DNA of 64,000 nucleotides from an uncultured Marinilabiliaceae bacterium (GTDB lineage Bacteria > Bacteroidota > Bacteroidia > Bacteroidales > Marinilabiliaceae), in NCBI GenBank assembly GCA_937920475.1, contig CALEUX010000052.1, positions 1 through 64,000 of the forward strand, written 5' to 3'. The stretch's first letter is position 1, and every line of letters starts with the position of its first letter. The position numbers and the translations under genes are program-made. The notes under the pieces are model-generated. The model was not told where the DNA came from. It saw only the letters and a program-made list of their open reading frames with translations, and made no database searches. This document shows, in pieces, positions 8,844 to 20,951 of this stretch.

Positions 8844-9506
8844 GTGAGCAAGTATTTAAAAAACTTAATAGCTGAGGGCGAGCATCAAACACAGGATTTT
8901 AAATTCGCCATTAACGATTCGCGCAAAATAGCACGAACTCTGGCGGCTTTTGCCAATACCGATGGTGGCCGGCTTCTGGTTGGAGTTAAGGATAATGGCC
9001 GAATAGCAGGGGTTTCATCGGTTGAGGAGTACTATATGGTTGAGGCAGCTGCCAATATGTATTGCAAACCTCCTGTAAAATTTGAAACCAATACCATTCA
9101 CTTTGAGGGTAAAACCGTATTGGAGGTTATTGTGCCCAAAAGCGTTGATAAGCCCCATAAAGCGCCAACTAAAGATGGCTCCTATAAAGTATATGTAAGA
9201 GTTAACGACCAGAATATTTTGGCCAATGGAATTTTAATAAAAGTTTGGGCACGACAGAAGAAAAAAGAGGGTACCTTACTTAAAATTACCCAAGCCGAAA
9301 ATATTCTTCTCAACTATTTATCTGAACATCCAACTATTACACTTTCAGGGTTTCAGAAAATAGCAGGAATAAAAAGATGGACTGCCGAGCAAATCATTAT
9401 TAATCTATTGGTTATCAACGTTCTTTCCATGCAACTTACCGAAAACCAATGCACCTACAGTTTGAAACCCAAGAAGAGTAAAATTGATTCATCTAAAGCA
9501 CTTTAA
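8844..9506 (+). CDS. AlbA_2/Schlafen-type (AAA_4) domain protein
   Basis: About 220 aa. The N-terminal ~120 aa contain the AlbA_2 motif set: EHQTQDFKFAINDSRKIART, then AFANTDGGRLLVGVKDNGRI, then VPKSVDKPHKAP. The C-terminal region (ILLNYLSEHPTITLSGFQKI, WTAEQIIINLLVINVL) looks like a winged helix. Such proteins are putative nucleic-acid-binding regulators. No ATG fits; GTG at 8844 or TTG at 8823 is the start, and I prefer GTG because it abuts the conserved region. It is transcribed alone and its role is unknown. Confidence 0.8.
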   Translation: MSKYLKNLIAEGEHQTQDFKFAINDSRKIARTLAAFANTDGGRLLVGVKDNGRIAGVSSVEEYYMVEAAANMYCKPPVKFETNTIHFEGKTVLEVIVPKSVDKPHKAPTKDGSYKVYVRVNDQNILANGILIKVWARQKKKEGTLLKITQAENILLNYLSEHPTITLSGFQKIAGIKRWTAEQIIINLLVINVLSMQLTENQCTYSLKPKKSKIDSSKAL

Positions 9507-9558
9507 ACAAAAAAACAGTAATAATATCTTCTTCAAGGGTATCAGATTTAATTAAAGA

Positions 9559-11289
9559 TTAAAATATTAAATCAAACCCATCTCCTGCTTTATACATTTC
9601 TCCTATTGAAACCGATAGTCGTCCGGTGGCATTTATCTCTCCGGCAATAAAATTAAGTATAGCTTCCTGGGCTTCGCTGGTGTCCTGATAAACCATGGCA
9701 AGTCCTGCAATATGCCTGAACTTGTCCCAGCCTTTTAAATGATAGGCATTACCTAAAAACAGCGCCACCGATCGGTTTTTCTCGGCCAACTGCATCAATC
9801 GTAACCTGCGTGTACTATTTTCGCTTTGCCGTCCCCACCGTGAGTCTGCAATAACCACAATAAACCTGGAGAATTTATTGGTAGAGGCTAATACATTGTC
9901 AAAAGCTTTACCATTGGTGGTGGAGAGTTCAATAACAGGAATATTGAATTTCTCTTTAAATCCTGATACAAAAACCGGTGCGTGGCCAATTACCAGGCAA
10001 GCGGTTTTCTCATCTTCATTAATGATAAAAGGGAAAACCGAGTCATTATTGTTTAAAACAGTTACAGATGCTTCGAAAAGCTTTTGGTTGAGCAGGCGGG
10101 CTTCCATTGAGTTAATCTTCATTACAAGAGAATCAGGATTAGCAACAGGCTCCGATTTTGATGTTAAATAATACTTAAAGGCCAGTGTTCTCTTGCATTT
10201 CTTTTCAATATCGTCCCAACTTAGTAAACCTGTTTCAATTGATTTTTTCACTTCCTTAATGGCTGCCAGAAGGTTTTCGGTAAACTCTACCACATCGTTT
10301 CCGGCGGCTAAGGCCAATGCATCCACAACACCCGGACGCCCCATTGTTTTTGCGCCTTGCATATTAACGGCATCAGTAATAACCAACCCTTCGTAATTTA
10401 ATGAATCGCGCAGATAATCAATTAATATTGACTTTGAAAAACTTGCAGGCAAGCCCTTTTTTGGTTCCATAGCCGGAACTTCCAGATGCGCACTCATTAA
10501 ACCCCATAAACCCGATTTTATCATTGATGCAAATGGGAAAAGCTCAACCGATTCGAGTCGTTCACGGCTTTTCCCAACCAATGGAAGGGTTTTGTGCGAA
10601 TCCTTGTCGGTATCGCCGTGCCCGGGAAAATGCTTGCCAACAGCCATAACACCCCCGTCCTGAAGGCCACGCATATAAGCTGTTGCTTTGGATGCTACGT
10701 TGACCGGATTTTCACCAAATGAGCGTGTGCCAATTATGGGATTTGCCGGGTTTACATTCACATCGGCCACCGGTGCTAAATTCACATGAATTCCTAGTAA
10801 ACGACACTGCCTGGCAATTTCAAATCCAAGTTTGTAAACCAGCTCATCATCCTGTACAGCACCTAAAGTCATGGCATGCGGAAAAACAACAACACCCGGA
10901 AAACGCATGGCCAAACCATTTTCTCCATCAACCGATACCAACAACGGAATTTTGGAATGCTCCTGCATTTCAGTTATTACCTTCGAAGCTATTGATGGAG
11001 ACATACTAAAAAGAATGACACCTCCAGGTTTGTAGGTCTCTATTTGATCGAGATACCGCTTGTAAACAGCCTCCTTTTCCGGATTTTCAACAGCCAACCA
11101 AAAAAGCTGAGCAATGCGCTCGTCCTCCGTAAGATTCATGTAAACTGAATCAACCCAATGTTGGCTGAAATCATAAATACTGGCGGGCGTTTTCATGGTA
11201 TTTTCCAACTTACCCGATGGGTTTGTAGTTCCATTAACATGGCACGACATAAAGCCAAATGTCATTGTAAACAATAATATGTAACGCAT
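9559..11289 (-). CDS. GH3 beta-N-acetylhexosaminidase-like lipoprotein
   Basis: 576 aa with a lipoprotein signal ending at GFMSC. Residues ~45-380 form the GH3 barrel, with the NagZ signature KHFPGHGDTDKDSH that supplies the catalytic His-Asp pair, and the probable nucleophile in VITDAVNMQGA. A C-terminal flavodoxin-like GH3 domain follows (LVIGHAPVFV, RFIVVIADSRW). Likely action is on muropeptides or chitin-type sugars at the cell surface; the mature protein probably faces the periplasm or exterior. It follows DUF3467 by 19-20 bp and may be co-transcribed. Confidence 0.9.
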   Translation of the reverse strand: MRYILLFTMTFGFMSCHVNGTTNPSGKLENTMKTPASIYDFSQHWVDSVYMNLTEDERIAQLFWLAVENPEKEAVYKRYLDQIETYKPGGVILFSMSPSIASKVITEMQEHSKIPLLVSVDGENGLAMRFPGVVVFPHAMTLGAVQDDELVYKLGFEIARQCRLLGIHVNLAPVADVNVNPANPIIGTRSFGENPVNVASKATAYMRGLQDGGVMAVGKHFPGHGDTDKDSHKTLPLVGKSRERLESVELFPFASMIKSGLWGLMSAHLEVPAMEPKKGLPASFSKSILIDYLRDSLNYEGLVITDAVNMQGAKTMGRPGVVDALALAAGNDVVEFTENLLAAIKEVKKSIETGLLSWDDIEKKCKRTLAFKYYLTSKSEPVANPDSLVMKINSMEARLLNQKLFEASVTVLNNNDSVFPFIINEDEKTACLVIGHAPVFVSGFKEKFNIPVIELSTTNGKAFDNVLASTNKFSRFIVVIADSRWGRQSENSTRRLRLMQLAEKNRSVALFLGNAYHLKGWDKFRHIAGLAMVYQDTSEAQEAILNFIAGEINATGRLSVSIGEMYKAGDGFDLIF

Positions 11290-11307
11290 GTATAACCGGA
11301 TTACAGT

Positions 11308-11622
11308 TTAAGCCTGACCACCTGGACCGCCAAATACCATGGGGTTAAAACCTGTTTCTTCAATTTTCTTGATGGGTCCAAACTGAGCCTCAAATCGGGT
11401 TACATTCTCTTTTAATGCCGCCAGTAAGCGTTTGGCATGTTCAGGCGTTAAAATAATTCTTGATTTAACTGATGCTTTAGGTACTCCGGGCATAACACGA
11501 ACAAAGTCGATTACAAATTCAGATGGAGAATGACTTATTATAGCCAGATTTGAATAAATTCCCTGTCCTGTTTCTTCATTTATTTCAATGGTAATTTGTT
11601 GATTTTTCTTTGGATCTTCCAT
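11308..11622 (-). CDS. DUF3467 family protein
   Basis: 104 aa from the ATG at 11622 (MEDPKKNQQ); a TTG three codons earlier is less likely. The conserved core is YSNLAIISHSPSEFVIDFVR and RIILTPEHAKRLLAALKEN. The family is small, of unknown function, and commonly sits beside rpoC in Bacteroidota, as here. It lies beyond the rpoC terminator, so it probably has its own promoter; CAAGTTTA just upstream of the start gives a near-consensus minus-strand -7 element. Confidence 0.88.
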   Translation of the reverse strand: MEDPKKNQQITIEINEETGQGIYSNLAIISHSPSEFVIDFVRVMPGVPKASVKSRIILTPEHAKRLLAALKENVTRFEAQFGPIKKIEETGFNPMVFGGPGGQA

Positions 11623-11676
11623 TTGTTGCAAGTTTAAATTATTGTATAAAGATATTGAATTGCGGTGTTATCGCAT

Positions 11677-11702
11677 AAAAAAAGGGAAGCTTTTGGCCTC
11701 CC
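11677..11702 (-). terminator. rpoC terminator
   Basis: On the minus strand GGGAGGC (11702-11696), loop CAAAA and GCTTCCC (11690-11684) form a stem with one G-T pair, followed by seven T (plus-strand A at 11677-11683). It lies 24 bp past the rpoC stop and ends the ribosomal/RNAP operon before DUF3467. Confidence 0.8.
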
Positions 11703-11725
11703 TCTTTAATTATTGGTATGTTGAT

Positions 11726-14700
11726 TTATCGATAAACCTCTTCGGTTTCTCTTTTACCACTCACCAGTCTGTCAAATTCCTCTCTTGAACCAACTATTAT
11801 GCGCTCATATTCACGAAGTCCAGTTCCGGCAGGAATCAGGTGACCGCAAATAACGTTCTCCTTCAAACCTTCAAGTTTGTCAACTTTACCCTGAATAGCT
11901 GCTTCGTTAAGCACTTTGGTAGTTTCCTGGAACGATGCAGCAGACATGAAACTCTGAGTTTGCAGGGCGGCGCGGGTAATACCCTGCAATACCTGACTCG
12001 ATGTGGCAGGAACAGCTTCTCTGGCCTGAACAAGTTTCAAATCGCGACGCTTCAACTGTGAATTCTCATCCCTCAATCGACGTGCAGTGATAATCTGGCC
12101 CGGACGTAATGTTTGAGAATCTCCGGCTTCCATGACAACCATTTTGCCCCAAATCTCATCATTCTCTAGCATAAACTCAATCTTATCCACAACCTGTCTT
12201 TCAAGGAATCTGGTATCACCCTGATCAAATATCTCAACTTTACGCATCATCTGACGAACAATAATTTCGAAGTGCTTATCGTTGATTTTCACACCTTGTA
12301 GGCGATATACATCCTGAACTTCGTTCACAATATATTCCTGAACTGCAGTTGGCCCTTTAATCGCAAGAATATCAGATGGTGTAGTAGCACCGTCAGACAG
12401 TGGAGTTCCGGCACGAACATAATCGTTTTCCTGAACCAGAATCTGCTTGGAAAGCGGAACCAGATACTTCTTCACTTCACCATTTTTAGAAGTGACTACC
12501 ACCTCGCGGTTACCACGTTTAATTTTACCAAAAGTAACTTCTCCGTCGATTTCAGAAACCACAGCTGGGTTCGAAGGGTTACGGGCTTCAAAAAGCTCAG
12601 TAATCCTTGGCAAACCACCGGTGATGTCACCGGCACGTCCTACAGCGCGTGGAATCTTAGCCAATATCTCACCCTGTTTAATCTGGTCGTCTTCATTCAC
12701 AGCAATGTGAGCACCAACAGGAAGGTTGTAAACTCTCAAAACCTCACCACTGGCATCTACAATTTGTACACCTGGGTTTTTGGTCTTATCACGTGTTTCG
12801 ATGATAACTTTTTCACGGAAACCGGTTTGTTCGTCCGATTCTTCCTTGAAAGTAACACCATCAATCAGGTTTTCGAAAGCAACCTTACCAGCTTTTTCAC
12901 TTATAATCAAAGCATTCCATGGGTCCCATTCGCAAATCAGGTCACCTTTCTTAACTTCAGCACCATTTTTAATAAACAATTTAGCACCGTAAGGAATAGG
13001 TTGTGTGGTTAATGCAATGCCTGTGTTTTTATCCACAACGCGCATCTCAGCCAAACGGCCAATAACCACATCAATATCCTGACCATCTTCAGTAACCGAT
13101 GGAACGGTTCTTAATTCATCAATTTCGGCAATACCATCGTAACGGGCCAACAAACTGCTCTCAGATGTAATGTTTGAGGCTGTACCGCCCACGTGGAAAG
13201 TACGCAGCGTTAACTGGGTACCAGGTTCACCAATAGACTGGGCAGCAATAACACCAACAGCTTCACCATTATGAACCAAACGTCCGGTTGCCAGATTACG
13301 TCCGTAACATTTTGAACAAACGCCCTTCTTGGACTCACAAGTCAATACAGAACGGATTTCAACCCTTTCAATTGGCGACTCTTCAATAATGCGTGCCTCT
13401 TCTTCTGTAATTTCCTGACCTGATTTTACTATTACCACACCGGTTGTAGGATTGTACACATCATGAACAGATACCCGACCTAAAATCCTGTCGTACAGAG
13501 ATGCTACCACCTCTTCATTATTTTTAAGAGCTGTAGCCGTTAACCCACGCAATGTTCCACAATCTTCCTCGGTAATAATAACGTCTTGAGACACATCAAC
13601 CAAACGACGGGTTAGATAACCAGCATCGGCAGTTTTAAGAGCCGTATCGGCCAAACCTTTACGGGCACCGTGGGTTGAAATAAAATATTCCAGTACCGAC
13701 AAGCCCTCTTTAAAGTTCGACAAAATAGGGTTTTCAATAATCTGTCCACCCTCAGCTCCCGATTTTTGGGGCTTAGCCATCAATCCCCTCATACCCGACA
13801 ACTGGCGAATCTGTTCTTTCGAACCCCTTGCACCTGAGTCAAGCATCATGTAAACCGAATTGAAGCCCTGTTGGTCGTTGCTCAGCTGGTGCATCAAAAT
13901 CTGTGTTAAACGGGCATTAACGTGTGTCCATATATCAATAATGGCATTGTAACGTTCATTGTTGGTGATGAAACCCATGTTGTAGTTATTCAACACCTCT
14001 TCAACTTCCTGATACCCCTCGGCCACAAGACTTTCTTTCTCTTTTGGAATAATAACATCCTCAAGGTTGAAGGACAATCCGCCTTCAAAAGCCATTTTAT
14101 AACCAAGGTTTTTGATATCATCTAAGAATGCGGCTGTTTTAGGAGTTCCGCAAATTTTATGAACATCACCGATAATATCGCGCAAAGCTTTTTTAGTAAG
14201 CAATTCGTTAATATAACCGGCTTCTTTGGGTACAACTTCGTTAAACAGAATACGACCTACGGTGGTTTCAATCAACTTCAGTTCCAGTTCACCATTATCA
14301 TTCAGGTCGAAAGTTTTAACTTTAACATTGGCATGCAAAGCAACGCGCTTCTCATTATAGGCAATTTTAGCCTCTTCGGGAGAATAAAATACCAAGCCCT
14401 CACCTAATGCACCGGGACGCGATTTGGTCATATAATATAAACCAAGCACCATATCCTGCGATGGCACTGTAATAGGTGCACCGTTTGCCGGGTTCAAAAT
14501 ATTTTGAGAACCAAGCATCAGCATTTGAGCTTCCAAAATTGCGGCATTTCCCAATGGCAGGTGAACAGCCATCTGGTCACCGTCGAAGTCGGCGTTAAAT
14601 GCAGCACAGGAAAGCGGATGCAACTGAATGGCTTTACCTTCAATTAATTTTGGCTGGAAAGCCTGGATACCTAAACGGTGAAGCGTTGGAGCACGGTTAA

Positions 14701-16003
14701 GCAGAACCGGGTGTCCTTTAAGTACATTCTCAAGAATATCCCAAACAACCGGATCTTTACGGTCAACAATCTTCTTAGCCGACTTAACTGTTTTAACAAT
14801 ACCACGTTCAATAAGCTTTCTAATAATAAAAGGCTTATATAATTCGGCAGCCATATCTTTTGGCAAACCACACTCGTGCATGCTTAACTCGGGACCAATA
14901 ACAATAACAGAACGTGCCGAATAGTCAACCCTTTTACCTAACAGGTTCTGACGAAAACGTCCCTGCTTACCTTTTAAGCTGTCGCTCAAGGATTTTAACG
15001 GACGGTTGGCATCGGTTTTAACTGCGTTGGATTTACGTGAGTTATCAAACAATGAGTCTACCGATTCCTGAAGCATCCTTTTCTCATTACGAAGAATTAC
15101 TTCAGGGGCTTTAATTTCAATCAAACGCTTTAAGCGGTTATTACGAATAATAACCCTACGGTATAAATCGTTCAAATCGGATGTTGCAAAACGGCCACCA
15201 TCAAGGGGCACAAGCGGACGTAATTCGGGTGGAATTACAGGAACCACTTTTACCACCATCCATTCGGGACGGTTAACACCTTTTGATTCGCGGAACGACT
15301 CAACAACCTGCAAACGCTTGAGCGCTTCATTTTTCCGTTGTTGCGAAGTTTCAACACTTGCTTTGTGTCTTAAATCGTAGGATAATTCATCCAAATTTAA
15401 CCGGGCCAGCAACATATGCAAAGCCTCAGCACCCATGCGGGCAATAAATTTATTTGGATCATCATCATCCAACTGCTGGTTGCCTTTTGGCAAACCATCA
15501 ATAATATCAAGGTATTCTTCTTCGGTCAGGAAATCCATGGTATTGATACCATCTTCTGCCTTAACACCTGGATTGATTACAACATAGCGCTCGTAATAAA
15601 TAATTGCATCGAGTTTCTTGGAAGGTAATCCAAGTAAGTACCCAATTTTATTTGGAAGTGAGCGGAAATACCAGATATGAGCCACGGGAACAACTAGGGA
15701 AATATGTCCCATGCGTTCACGGCGCACTTTCTTTTCAGTTACTTCCACACCACAACGATCGCAAACGATTCCGCGATAACGGATACGCTTATATTTACCG
15801 CAATGGCACTCATAATCCTTAACGGGTCCGAAAATTCTTTCGCAGAACAATCCATCCCGTTCGGGTTTATAAGTACGATAGTTAATGGTCTCAGGTTTAA
15901 GCACCTCACCGCTGGAACGTTCCAGAATTTCTTCGGGAGATGCCAAACCTATTGAGATTTGGGTAAAATTACTCTTGACTTTCTGATCTCTCCTGAATGC
16001 CAT
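11726..16003 (-). CDS. rpoC: DNA-directed RNA polymerase subunit beta'
   Basis: 1425 aa, normal length for Bacteroidota. The N-terminal zinc site is seen in [20 protein letters not shown] and the catalytic Mg triad in [12 protein letters not shown]. The trigger-loop region ([13 protein letters not shown]) and second zinc site ([13 protein letters not shown]) are intact. It is last gene of the rplKAJL-rpoBC set, separated from rpoB by 73 bp that contain a strong hairpin. Confidence 0.99.
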   Translation of the reverse strand: MAFRRDQKVKSNFTQISIGLASPEEILERSSGEVLKPETINYRTYKPERDGLFCERIFGPVKDYECHCGKYKRIRYRGIVCDRCGVEVTEKKVRRERMGHISLVVPVAHIWYFRSLPNKIGYLLGLPSKKLDAIIYYERYVVINPGVKAEDGINTMDFLTEEEYLDIIDGLPKGNQQLDDDDPNKFIARMGAEALHMLLARLNLDELSYDLRHKASVETSQQRKNEALKRLQVVESFRESKGVNRPEWMVVKVVPVIPPELRPLVPLDGGRFATSDLNDLYRRVIIRNNRLKRLIEIKAPEVILRNEKRMLQESVDSLFDNSRKSNAVKTDANRPLKSLSDSLKGKQGRFRQNLLGKRVDYSARSVIVIGPELSMHECGLPKDMAAELYKPFIIRKLIERGIVKTVKSAKKIVDRKDPVVWDILENVLKGHPVLLNRAPTLHRLGIQAFQPKLIEGKAIQLHPLSCAAFNADFDGDQMAVHLPLGNAAILEAQMLMLGSQNILNPANGAPITVPSQDMVLGLYYMTKSRPGALGEGLVFYSPEEAKIAYNEKRVALHANVKVKTFDLNDNGELELKLIETTVGRILFNEVVPKEAGYINELLTKKALRDIIGDVHKICGTPKTAAFLDDIKNLGYKMAFEGGLSFNLEDVIIPKEKESLVAEGYQEVEEVLNNYNMGFITNNERYNAIIDIWTHVNARLTQILMHQLSNDQQGFNSVYMMLDSGARGSKEQIRQLSGMRGLMAKPQKSGAEGGQIIENPILSNFKEGLSVLEYFISTHGARKGLADTALKTADAGYLTRRLVDVSQDVIITEEDCGTLRGLTATALKNNEEVVASLYDRILGRVSVHDVYNPTTGVVIVKSGQEITEEEARIIEESPIERVEIRSVLTCESKKGVCSKCYGRNLATGRLVHNGEAVGVIAAQSIGEPGTQLTLRTFHVGGTASNITSESSLLARYDGIAEIDELRTVPSVTEDGQDIDVVIGRLAEMRVVDKNTGIALTTQPIPYGAKLFIKNGAEVKKGDLICEWDPWNALIISEKAGKVAFENLIDGVTFKEESDEQTGFREKVIIETRDKTKNPGVQIVDASGEVLRVYNLPVGAHIAVNEDDQIKQGEILAKIPRAVGRAGDITGGLPRITELFEARNPSNPAVVSEIDGEVTFGKIKRGNREVVVTSKNGEVKKYLVPLSKQILVQENDYVRAGTPLSDGATTPSDILAIKGPTAVQEYIVNEVQDVYRLQGVKINDKHFEIIVRQMMRKVEIFDQGDTRFLERQVVDKIEFMLENDEIWGKMVVMEAGDSQTLRPGQIITARRLRDENSQLKRRDLKLVQAREAVPATSSQVLQGITRAALQTQSFMSAASFQETTKVLNEAAIQGKVDKLEGLKENVICGHLIPAGTGLREYERIIVGSREEFDRLVSGKRETEEVYR

Positions 16004-16042
16004 ATATAGTAGAGTATTAGATAATTTAATAAAACAACCAAT

Positions 16043-16068
16043 GGTGAATTCCCTGAAAGGAATTCACC
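16043..16068 (-). promoter_or_regulatory. Hairpin in the rpoB-rpoC gap
   Basis: GGTGAATTCC (16043-16052) and GGAATTCACC (16059-16068) make a perfect 10-bp stem with a 6-nt loop. On the minus strand no immediate T-run follows, so it is more likely an RNA processing or stability element than a terminator. Confidence 0.55.
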
Positions 16069-16076
16069 TGGTAAGA

Positions 16077-19000
16077 CTATTCAAGATTAACACTTAATCC
16101 CAGACCACGCATTTCATGCAGTAGTACATTCAGGGATTCCGGAATTCCGGGCAGTGGCAGAGGATCACCTTTAACAATGGCCTCGTAAGCTTTAGCTCTA
16201 CCAATCACATCATCCGACTTAACAGTGAGTATCTCCTGCAAAATATGCGAAGCTCCAAAAGCTTCAAGTGCCCAAACCTCCATTTCACCAAAACGCTGAC
16301 CACCAAACTGGGCTTTACCACCAAGTGGTTGCTGTGTAATAAGAGAATATGGACCTATTGAGCGGGCATGCATCTTATCCTCAATCATGTGACCAAGTTT
16401 CAGCATGTAGATTACGCCCACTGTTGCTGGCTGATGGAATCTATCTCCGGTACCGCCGTCAAACAGGTATGATTTACCAAATTTAGGAATACCTGCATCC
16501 GAGGTGAATTTCTCAAGATCTTCTTCAGAAGCACCGTCAAAAATTGGTGTTGCAAACGTAACTCCCAACACTTTTCCTGCCCAACCAAGCACGGTTTCGT
16601 AAATCTGCCCAAGGTTCATACGAGATGGTACCCCCAGCGGGTTCAAAACTATATCCACAGGCGTTCCATCTTCCAGGAAAGGCATATCTTCCTGACGAAC
16701 AATTCTTGAAACAATACCCTTGTTACCATGTCGACCCGCCATTTTATCACCAACGGTAATTTTACGTTTTTTGGCAATATAAACTTTGGCCAGCTGCACA
16801 ATACCTGCAGGAAGTTCATCGCCAATGGTAACATTGTATTTCTGACGTTTCTCTTTGGCTTCAAGCTCTTTATAACGAATCCTGTAATTATGGATTACTT
16901 GTTGAATCAGATCATTCTTATCTTTATCAGTAGTCCATTTATTAGGATTAACATTCAGATAGTCAATATCCTGAAGAATTTTCTGAGTAAATTTGGTTCC
17001 TTTCGAAATCACATCTACTCCCAAATAATCTTTCACACCCTGACTGGTTTTGCCATTTATGAGTGTAAACAGTTTATCAACCAATCGGTTCGTGAGCTCC
17101 TCTACTGAACGCTTAAATTCATCATCAATTTTTTGAATAATTGGCTTCTCAGTAGAACGGGCTTTACGATCTTTAATCACCCTCGAAAAGAGTTTCTTGT
17201 CAATAACAACTCCAGAAAGAGATGGTGTTGCTTTTAATGATGCATCTTTTACATCACCAGCTTTCTCTCCAAAAATGGCACGCAATAACTTTTCCTCCGG
17301 TGTTGGATCGCTTTCTCCTTTCGGTGTAATTTTTCCTATAAGGATATCTCCCGGTTTAACGTGAGCACCAATTCTGATTAAACCATTCTCGTCAAGGTCT
17401 TTAGTGGCCTCTTCACTTACGTTTGGAATATCAGAAGTTAACTCTTCAAGCCCACGTTTGGTATCACGAACTTCAAGAGAATATTCATCAATATGTACCG
17501 AAGTAAATATATCTTCCCGAACCAAACGTTCGTTCAATACAATCGCATCCTCAAAATTGTATCCTTTCCAGGGCATAAAAGCAACCTTCAGGTTACGGCC
17601 CAAAGCCAGCTCTCCTTTATCGGTGGCATAACCTTCAGTCATGATTTGTCCGGGAACCACGCGATCGCCCTTTTTAACCATTGGTTTCAGGTTAATACAG
17701 GTATTCTGGTTGGTTTTTAAAAACTTAACCAGTCTGTAACGCTTGGTTTCAGGATCAAAGCTTACAAATCGCTTTTCCTCGGTTAAATCGTAACGAACTA
17801 CAATTTCTTCGGCATCAACATACTCAATAACACCATGACCTTCAGCTACAACCTGTGTGCGTGAATCACGAATCAAAATACCTTCCAATCCGGTTCCAAC
17901 AACAGGTGCTTCGGGGCGTAATAATGGTACTGCCTGACGCATCATGTTCGATCCCATCAATGCACGGTTGGCATCATCATGCTCAAGGAATGGAATCAAC
18001 GAAGCTGCCACTGAAGCAATTTGGTTTGGAGCAACGTCCATCAGTATAACCTCTTCGGGTTCAACTACCGGAAAGTCACCTTCTAAACGTGCTTTAACCC
18101 TTGGGTTTACAAAGAAACCATCTTCATTTAATGGAGCATTTGCCTGTGCAATGGTTTTGGCTTCTTCTTCTTCAGCTGTAAGATACTCCACACCTTCGTT
18201 GGTTAAATCAACCTGTTTGTTGCTGACTTTCCGGTAAGGCGTTTCTATAAAACCAAGCTCGTTGATCTTAGCATATACACACAAAGAAGATATCAAACCA
18301 ATGTTTGGACCTTCAGGGGTTTCAATAGGACACAGACGCCCATAATGGGTGTAATGTACGTCACGAACCTCGAAACCTGCACGCTCGCGCGATAAACCAC
18401 CGGGTCCCAATGCCGACATACGACGCTTGTGCGTGATTTCGGCCAGAGGGTTGGTTTGGTCCATGAACTGAGAAAGCGCATTTGTACCAAAGAAGCTGTT
18501 GATAACAGATGATAATGTTTTACTGTTAATCAGATCGATAGGTGTAAATACTTCATTGTCTCTCACGTTCATTCGCTCACGAATTGTACGCGCCATCCTT
18601 GCCAACCCGACTCCAAACTGGTTAGCCAACTGTTCGCCCACAGTTCGTACCCTACGGTTACTGAGGTGGTCAATGTCGTCGACATCGGTTTTTGAGTTAA
18701 TTAACTCAATTAAATATTTGATGATGGCGATGATATCGTCTTTGGTAAGCACCTTTGTTTCGAAGTCGGTGTTTAACCCAAGTTTTTTATTGATTCGGTA
18801 TCGTCCTACATCACCAAGGTCATATCTTTTATCTGAAAAGAATAGCTTGTCGATAACATCTCTGGCAGTTGCTTCATCCGGTGGTTCGGCATTTCGCAAT
18901 TGTCGGTAGATGTGCACCACAGCTTCTTTTTCAGAGTTACACGGGTCTTTTTGAAGCGTGTTATAAATTATGGCAAAATCAGAGAGATTTTGTTGCTCTT

Positions 19001-19886
19001 TATGGAGCAAAATATTTTTGGCGCCTGAGTCAATGATTTCATCCACGTGCTCATTTTCGAGTACGGTTTCACGGTCGATGATTACTTCGTTCCGTTCAAT
19101 AGAAACCACTTCACCAGTATCCTCATCCACAAAATCTTCAATCCAAGTTTTAAGTACCCTGGCAGCCAATTTGCGTCCAACAACCTTTTTAAGAGTTGCT
19201 TTGGAAACCTTAACCTCGTCGGCAAGGTCAAAAATTTCAAGAATATCTTTATCGCCTTCGTAACCGATAGCTCTTAACAATGTAGTTACCGGAAGTTTTT
19301 TCTTACGGTCGATGTAAGCATACATCACATTGTTGATATCGGTGGCAAATTCAATCCACGAACCTTTCAAAGGAATAATCCGTGCCGAATAGAGTTTTGT
19401 TCCATTGGCATGAATACTCTGACCAAAAAACACACCCGGAGATCTGTGCAGCTGAGAAACTACAACACGCTCGGCTCCGTTGATGATAAAGCTGCCTTTT
19501 TCGGTCATGTAAGGCACTGTACCCAAATACACATCCTGAACAACTGTGTCAAAATCCTCGTGCTCAGGATCGGTACAGTAAAGTTTTAATTTTGCCTTTA
19601 AAGGTACGCTATACGTAAGTCCGCGCTCAATACACTCTTGTATGGAGTAACGAGGAGGATCTATGTTGAAATCTAAAAATTCCAGCACAAAATTATTCCG
19701 GGTATCGGTTATCGGAAAATTTTCCAGAAAAACCTGATTTAACCCTTCCATTTTCCGCTCTTCGGGTGTAGAACCCAATTGAAAAAATTCACGGAAAGAT
19801 TTTAATTGAACCTCAAGAAAATCAGGATAAAGCAGCTGATTCTTGATGGTAGCAAAGCTAATCCTTTCGGCAGTATTTGGAGTCAT
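16077..19886 (-). CDS. rpoB: DNA-directed RNA polymerase subunit beta
   Basis: 1269 aa, full length. The rifampicin region has the usual [25 protein letters not shown] pattern with sensitive-type residues (seen in short blocks SQFMDQ and [13 protein letters not shown]). The C-terminal [21 protein letters not shown] block is intact. It starts 100 bp after rplL, with a terminator-shaped hairpin between them. Confidence 0.99.
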   Translation of the reverse strand: MTPNTAERISFATIKNQLLYPDFLEVQLKSFREFFQLGSTPEERKMEGLNQVFLENFPITDTRNNFVLEFLDFNIDPPRYSIQECIERGLTYSVPLKAKLKLYCTDPEHEDFDTVVQDVYLGTVPYMTEKGSFIINGAERVVVSQLHRSPGVFFGQSIHANGTKLYSARIIPLKGSWIEFATDINNVMYAYIDRKKKLPVTTLLRAIGYEGDKDILEIFDLADEVKVSKATLKKVVGRKLAARVLKTWIEDFVDEDTGEVVSIERNEVIIDRETVLENEHVDEIIDSGAKNILLHKEQQNLSDFAIIYNTLQKDPCNSEKEAVVHIYRQLRNAEPPDEATARDVIDKLFFSDKRYDLGDVGRYRINKKLGLNTDFETKVLTKDDIIAIIKYLIELINSKTDVDDIDHLSNRRVRTVGEQLANQFGVGLARMARTIRERMNVRDNEVFTPIDLINSKTLSSVINSFFGTNALSQFMDQTNPLAEITHKRRMSALGPGGLSRERAGFEVRDVHYTHYGRLCPIETPEGPNIGLISSLCVYAKINELGFIETPYRKVSNKQVDLTNEGVEYLTAEEEEAKTIAQANAPLNEDGFFVNPRVKARLEGDFPVVEPEEVILMDVAPNQIASVAASLIPFLEHDDANRALMGSNMMRQAVPLLRPEAPVVGTGLEGILIRDSRTQVVAEGHGVIEYVDAEEIVVRYDLTEEKRFVSFDPETKRYRLVKFLKTNQNTCINLKPMVKKGDRVVPGQIMTEGYATDKGELALGRNLKVAFMPWKGYNFEDAIVLNERLVREDIFTSVHIDEYSLEVRDTKRGLEELTSDIPNVSEEATKDLDENGLIRIGAHVKPGDILIGKITPKGESDPTPEEKLLRAIFGEKAGDVKDASLKATPSLSGVVIDKKLFSRVIKDRKARSTEKPIIQKIDDEFKRSVEELTNRLVDKLFTLINGKTSQGVKDYLGVDVISKGTKFTQKILQDIDYLNVNPNKWTTDKDKNDLIQQVIHNYRIRYKELEAKEKRQKYNVTIGDELPAGIVQLAKVYIAKKRKITVGDKMAGRHGNKGIVSRIVRQEDMPFLEDGTPVDIVLNPLGVPSRMNLGQIYETVLGWAGKVLGVTFATPIFDGASEEDLEKFTSDAGIPKFGKSYLFDGGTGDRFHQPATVGVIYMLKLGHMIEDKMHARSIGPYSLITQQPLGGKAQFGGQRFGEMEVWALEAFGASHILQEILTVKSDDVIGRAKAYEAIVKGDPLPLPGIPESLNVLLHEMRGLGLSVNLE

Positions 19887-19925
19887 TTACAAACATATTA
19901 ATTGAACTTAATAACATATAAGCAT

Positions 19926-19963
19926 AAAAAGGTTTAGGATTCCGCCAGGCGGATTCCTAAACC
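19926..19963 (-). promoter_or_regulatory. Terminator-like attenuator between rplL and rpoB
   Basis: Arms 19931-19946 and 19948-19963 are complementary at 15 of 16 positions around a single central A. On the minus strand the stem is followed directly by TTTTT (plus-strand A at 19926-19930). This has the full form of an intrinsic terminator, yet it lies inside the operon, so partial read-through control of rpoBC is the likely role. Confidence 0.65.
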
Positions 19964-19986
19964 GTTCCCTTATTCAGGTTATCAGA

Positions 19987-20367
19987 TTACTTAAGTTCAA
20001 CTTCTGCTCCAGCTTCTTCTAATTGAGATTTAAGTGCTTCAGCTTCTTCTTTTGAAACTTTTTCTTTGATTGGGGTTGGGGCTTTGTCAACCAATTCTTT
20101 GGCTTCTTTAAGACCAACACCAGTCATCTCTTTTACAAGCTTAACGATGGCTAATTTAGAACCACCGGCAGACTTAAGAATTACGTCAAACTCAGTTTGT
20201 ACAGCAGCCTCTTCGCCCGCTCCACCGGCAGCGGGAGCAGCAGCTACAGCTACAGCAGCAGCTGCAGGCTCTATACCATATTCATCTTTTAAAATTCCAG
20301 CAAGTTCGTTAACTTCTTTTACAGTTAAATTAACCAATTCTTCTGCAAGCTTTTTAATATCTGCCAT
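19987..20367 (-). CDS. rplL: 50S ribosomal protein L7/L12
   Basis: 126 aa: N-terminal dimerisation helices ([20 protein letters not shown]), Ala-rich hinge ([16 protein letters not shown]) and the C-terminal factor-binding domain ([20 protein letters not shown]). Stalk protein present in several copies per ribosome. It is 36 bp after rplJ. Confidence 0.98.
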   Translation of the reverse strand: MADIKKLAEELVNLTVKEVNELAGILKDEYGIEPAAAAVAVAAAPAAGGAGEEAAVQTEFDVILKSAGGSKLAIVKLVKEMTGVGLKEAKELVDKAPTPIKEKVSKEEAEALKSQLEEAGAEVELK

Positions 20368-20403
20368 TTTTGTAAGTGTTAATAAATTTCTGTTAGTAAT
20401 TCG

Positions 20404-20922
20404 TTATTCTTTTTCACCTAAAGTTTTGAGGATTCCGTGAATGGTAGTACCACCTGATTGAAGGGCACCAATAACATTCTTCATCGGAGATTGCAGTAAT
20501 GCAATAACATCGCCAATGAGTTCCTCTTTAGATTTAATGTTGGCTAATACTTCCAACTGGCTTTCGCCGATATATACTGACTCTTCTACAAACGCACCTT
20601 TAAATACAGGTACGGTACCTTTTTTACGAAACTCTTTAATGAGTTTTGCGGGAAGATTACCTGTGTTTGAGAAAAGAACAGCGGATGTTCCTTTAAGAGC
20701 TGCGTTGAGCCCGTCAATTTGTTTCTCACTCTGTTCAATAGCTTTTTTAAAGAGGGTATTTTTAACAACTACCATCTTTACATCCTGCTTAAAACAGAGA
20801 CGACGTAGATTACTGGTGGCACCTGCATTTAATCCGGTGGTATCAGTCACATAAAAATGACTGTATTCCTGGATTTTTGATGTCAGGTCGTTGATTATCG
20901 TACTTTTATCTGTCTTTTTCAT
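20404..20922 (-). CDS. rplJ: 50S ribosomal protein L10
   Basis: 172 aa, the base of the ribosomal stalk. The family N-terminus (INDLTSKIQEYSHFYVTDTT) and RNA-binding region are clear. Only 29 bp separate it from rplA, which leaves no room for the long L10 leader that gives autogenous control in enterobacteria. Confidence 0.97.
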   Translation of the reverse strand: MKKTDKSTIINDLTSKIQEYSHFYVTDTTGLNAGATSNLRRLCFKQDVKMVVVKNTLFKKAIEQSEKQIDGLNAALKGTSAVLFSNTGNLPAKLIKEFRKKGTVPVFKGAFVEESVYIGESQLEVLANIKSKEELIGDVIALLQSPMKNVIGALQSGGTTIHGILKTLGEKE

Positions 20923-20951
20923 GTTTCCAAGTTCTTCAGGTTAACACTAAA

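Noticed and set aside
20923-20951. L10 leader RNA before rplJ
   Set aside because: Only 29 bp separate rplA and rplJ, too short for that structure.
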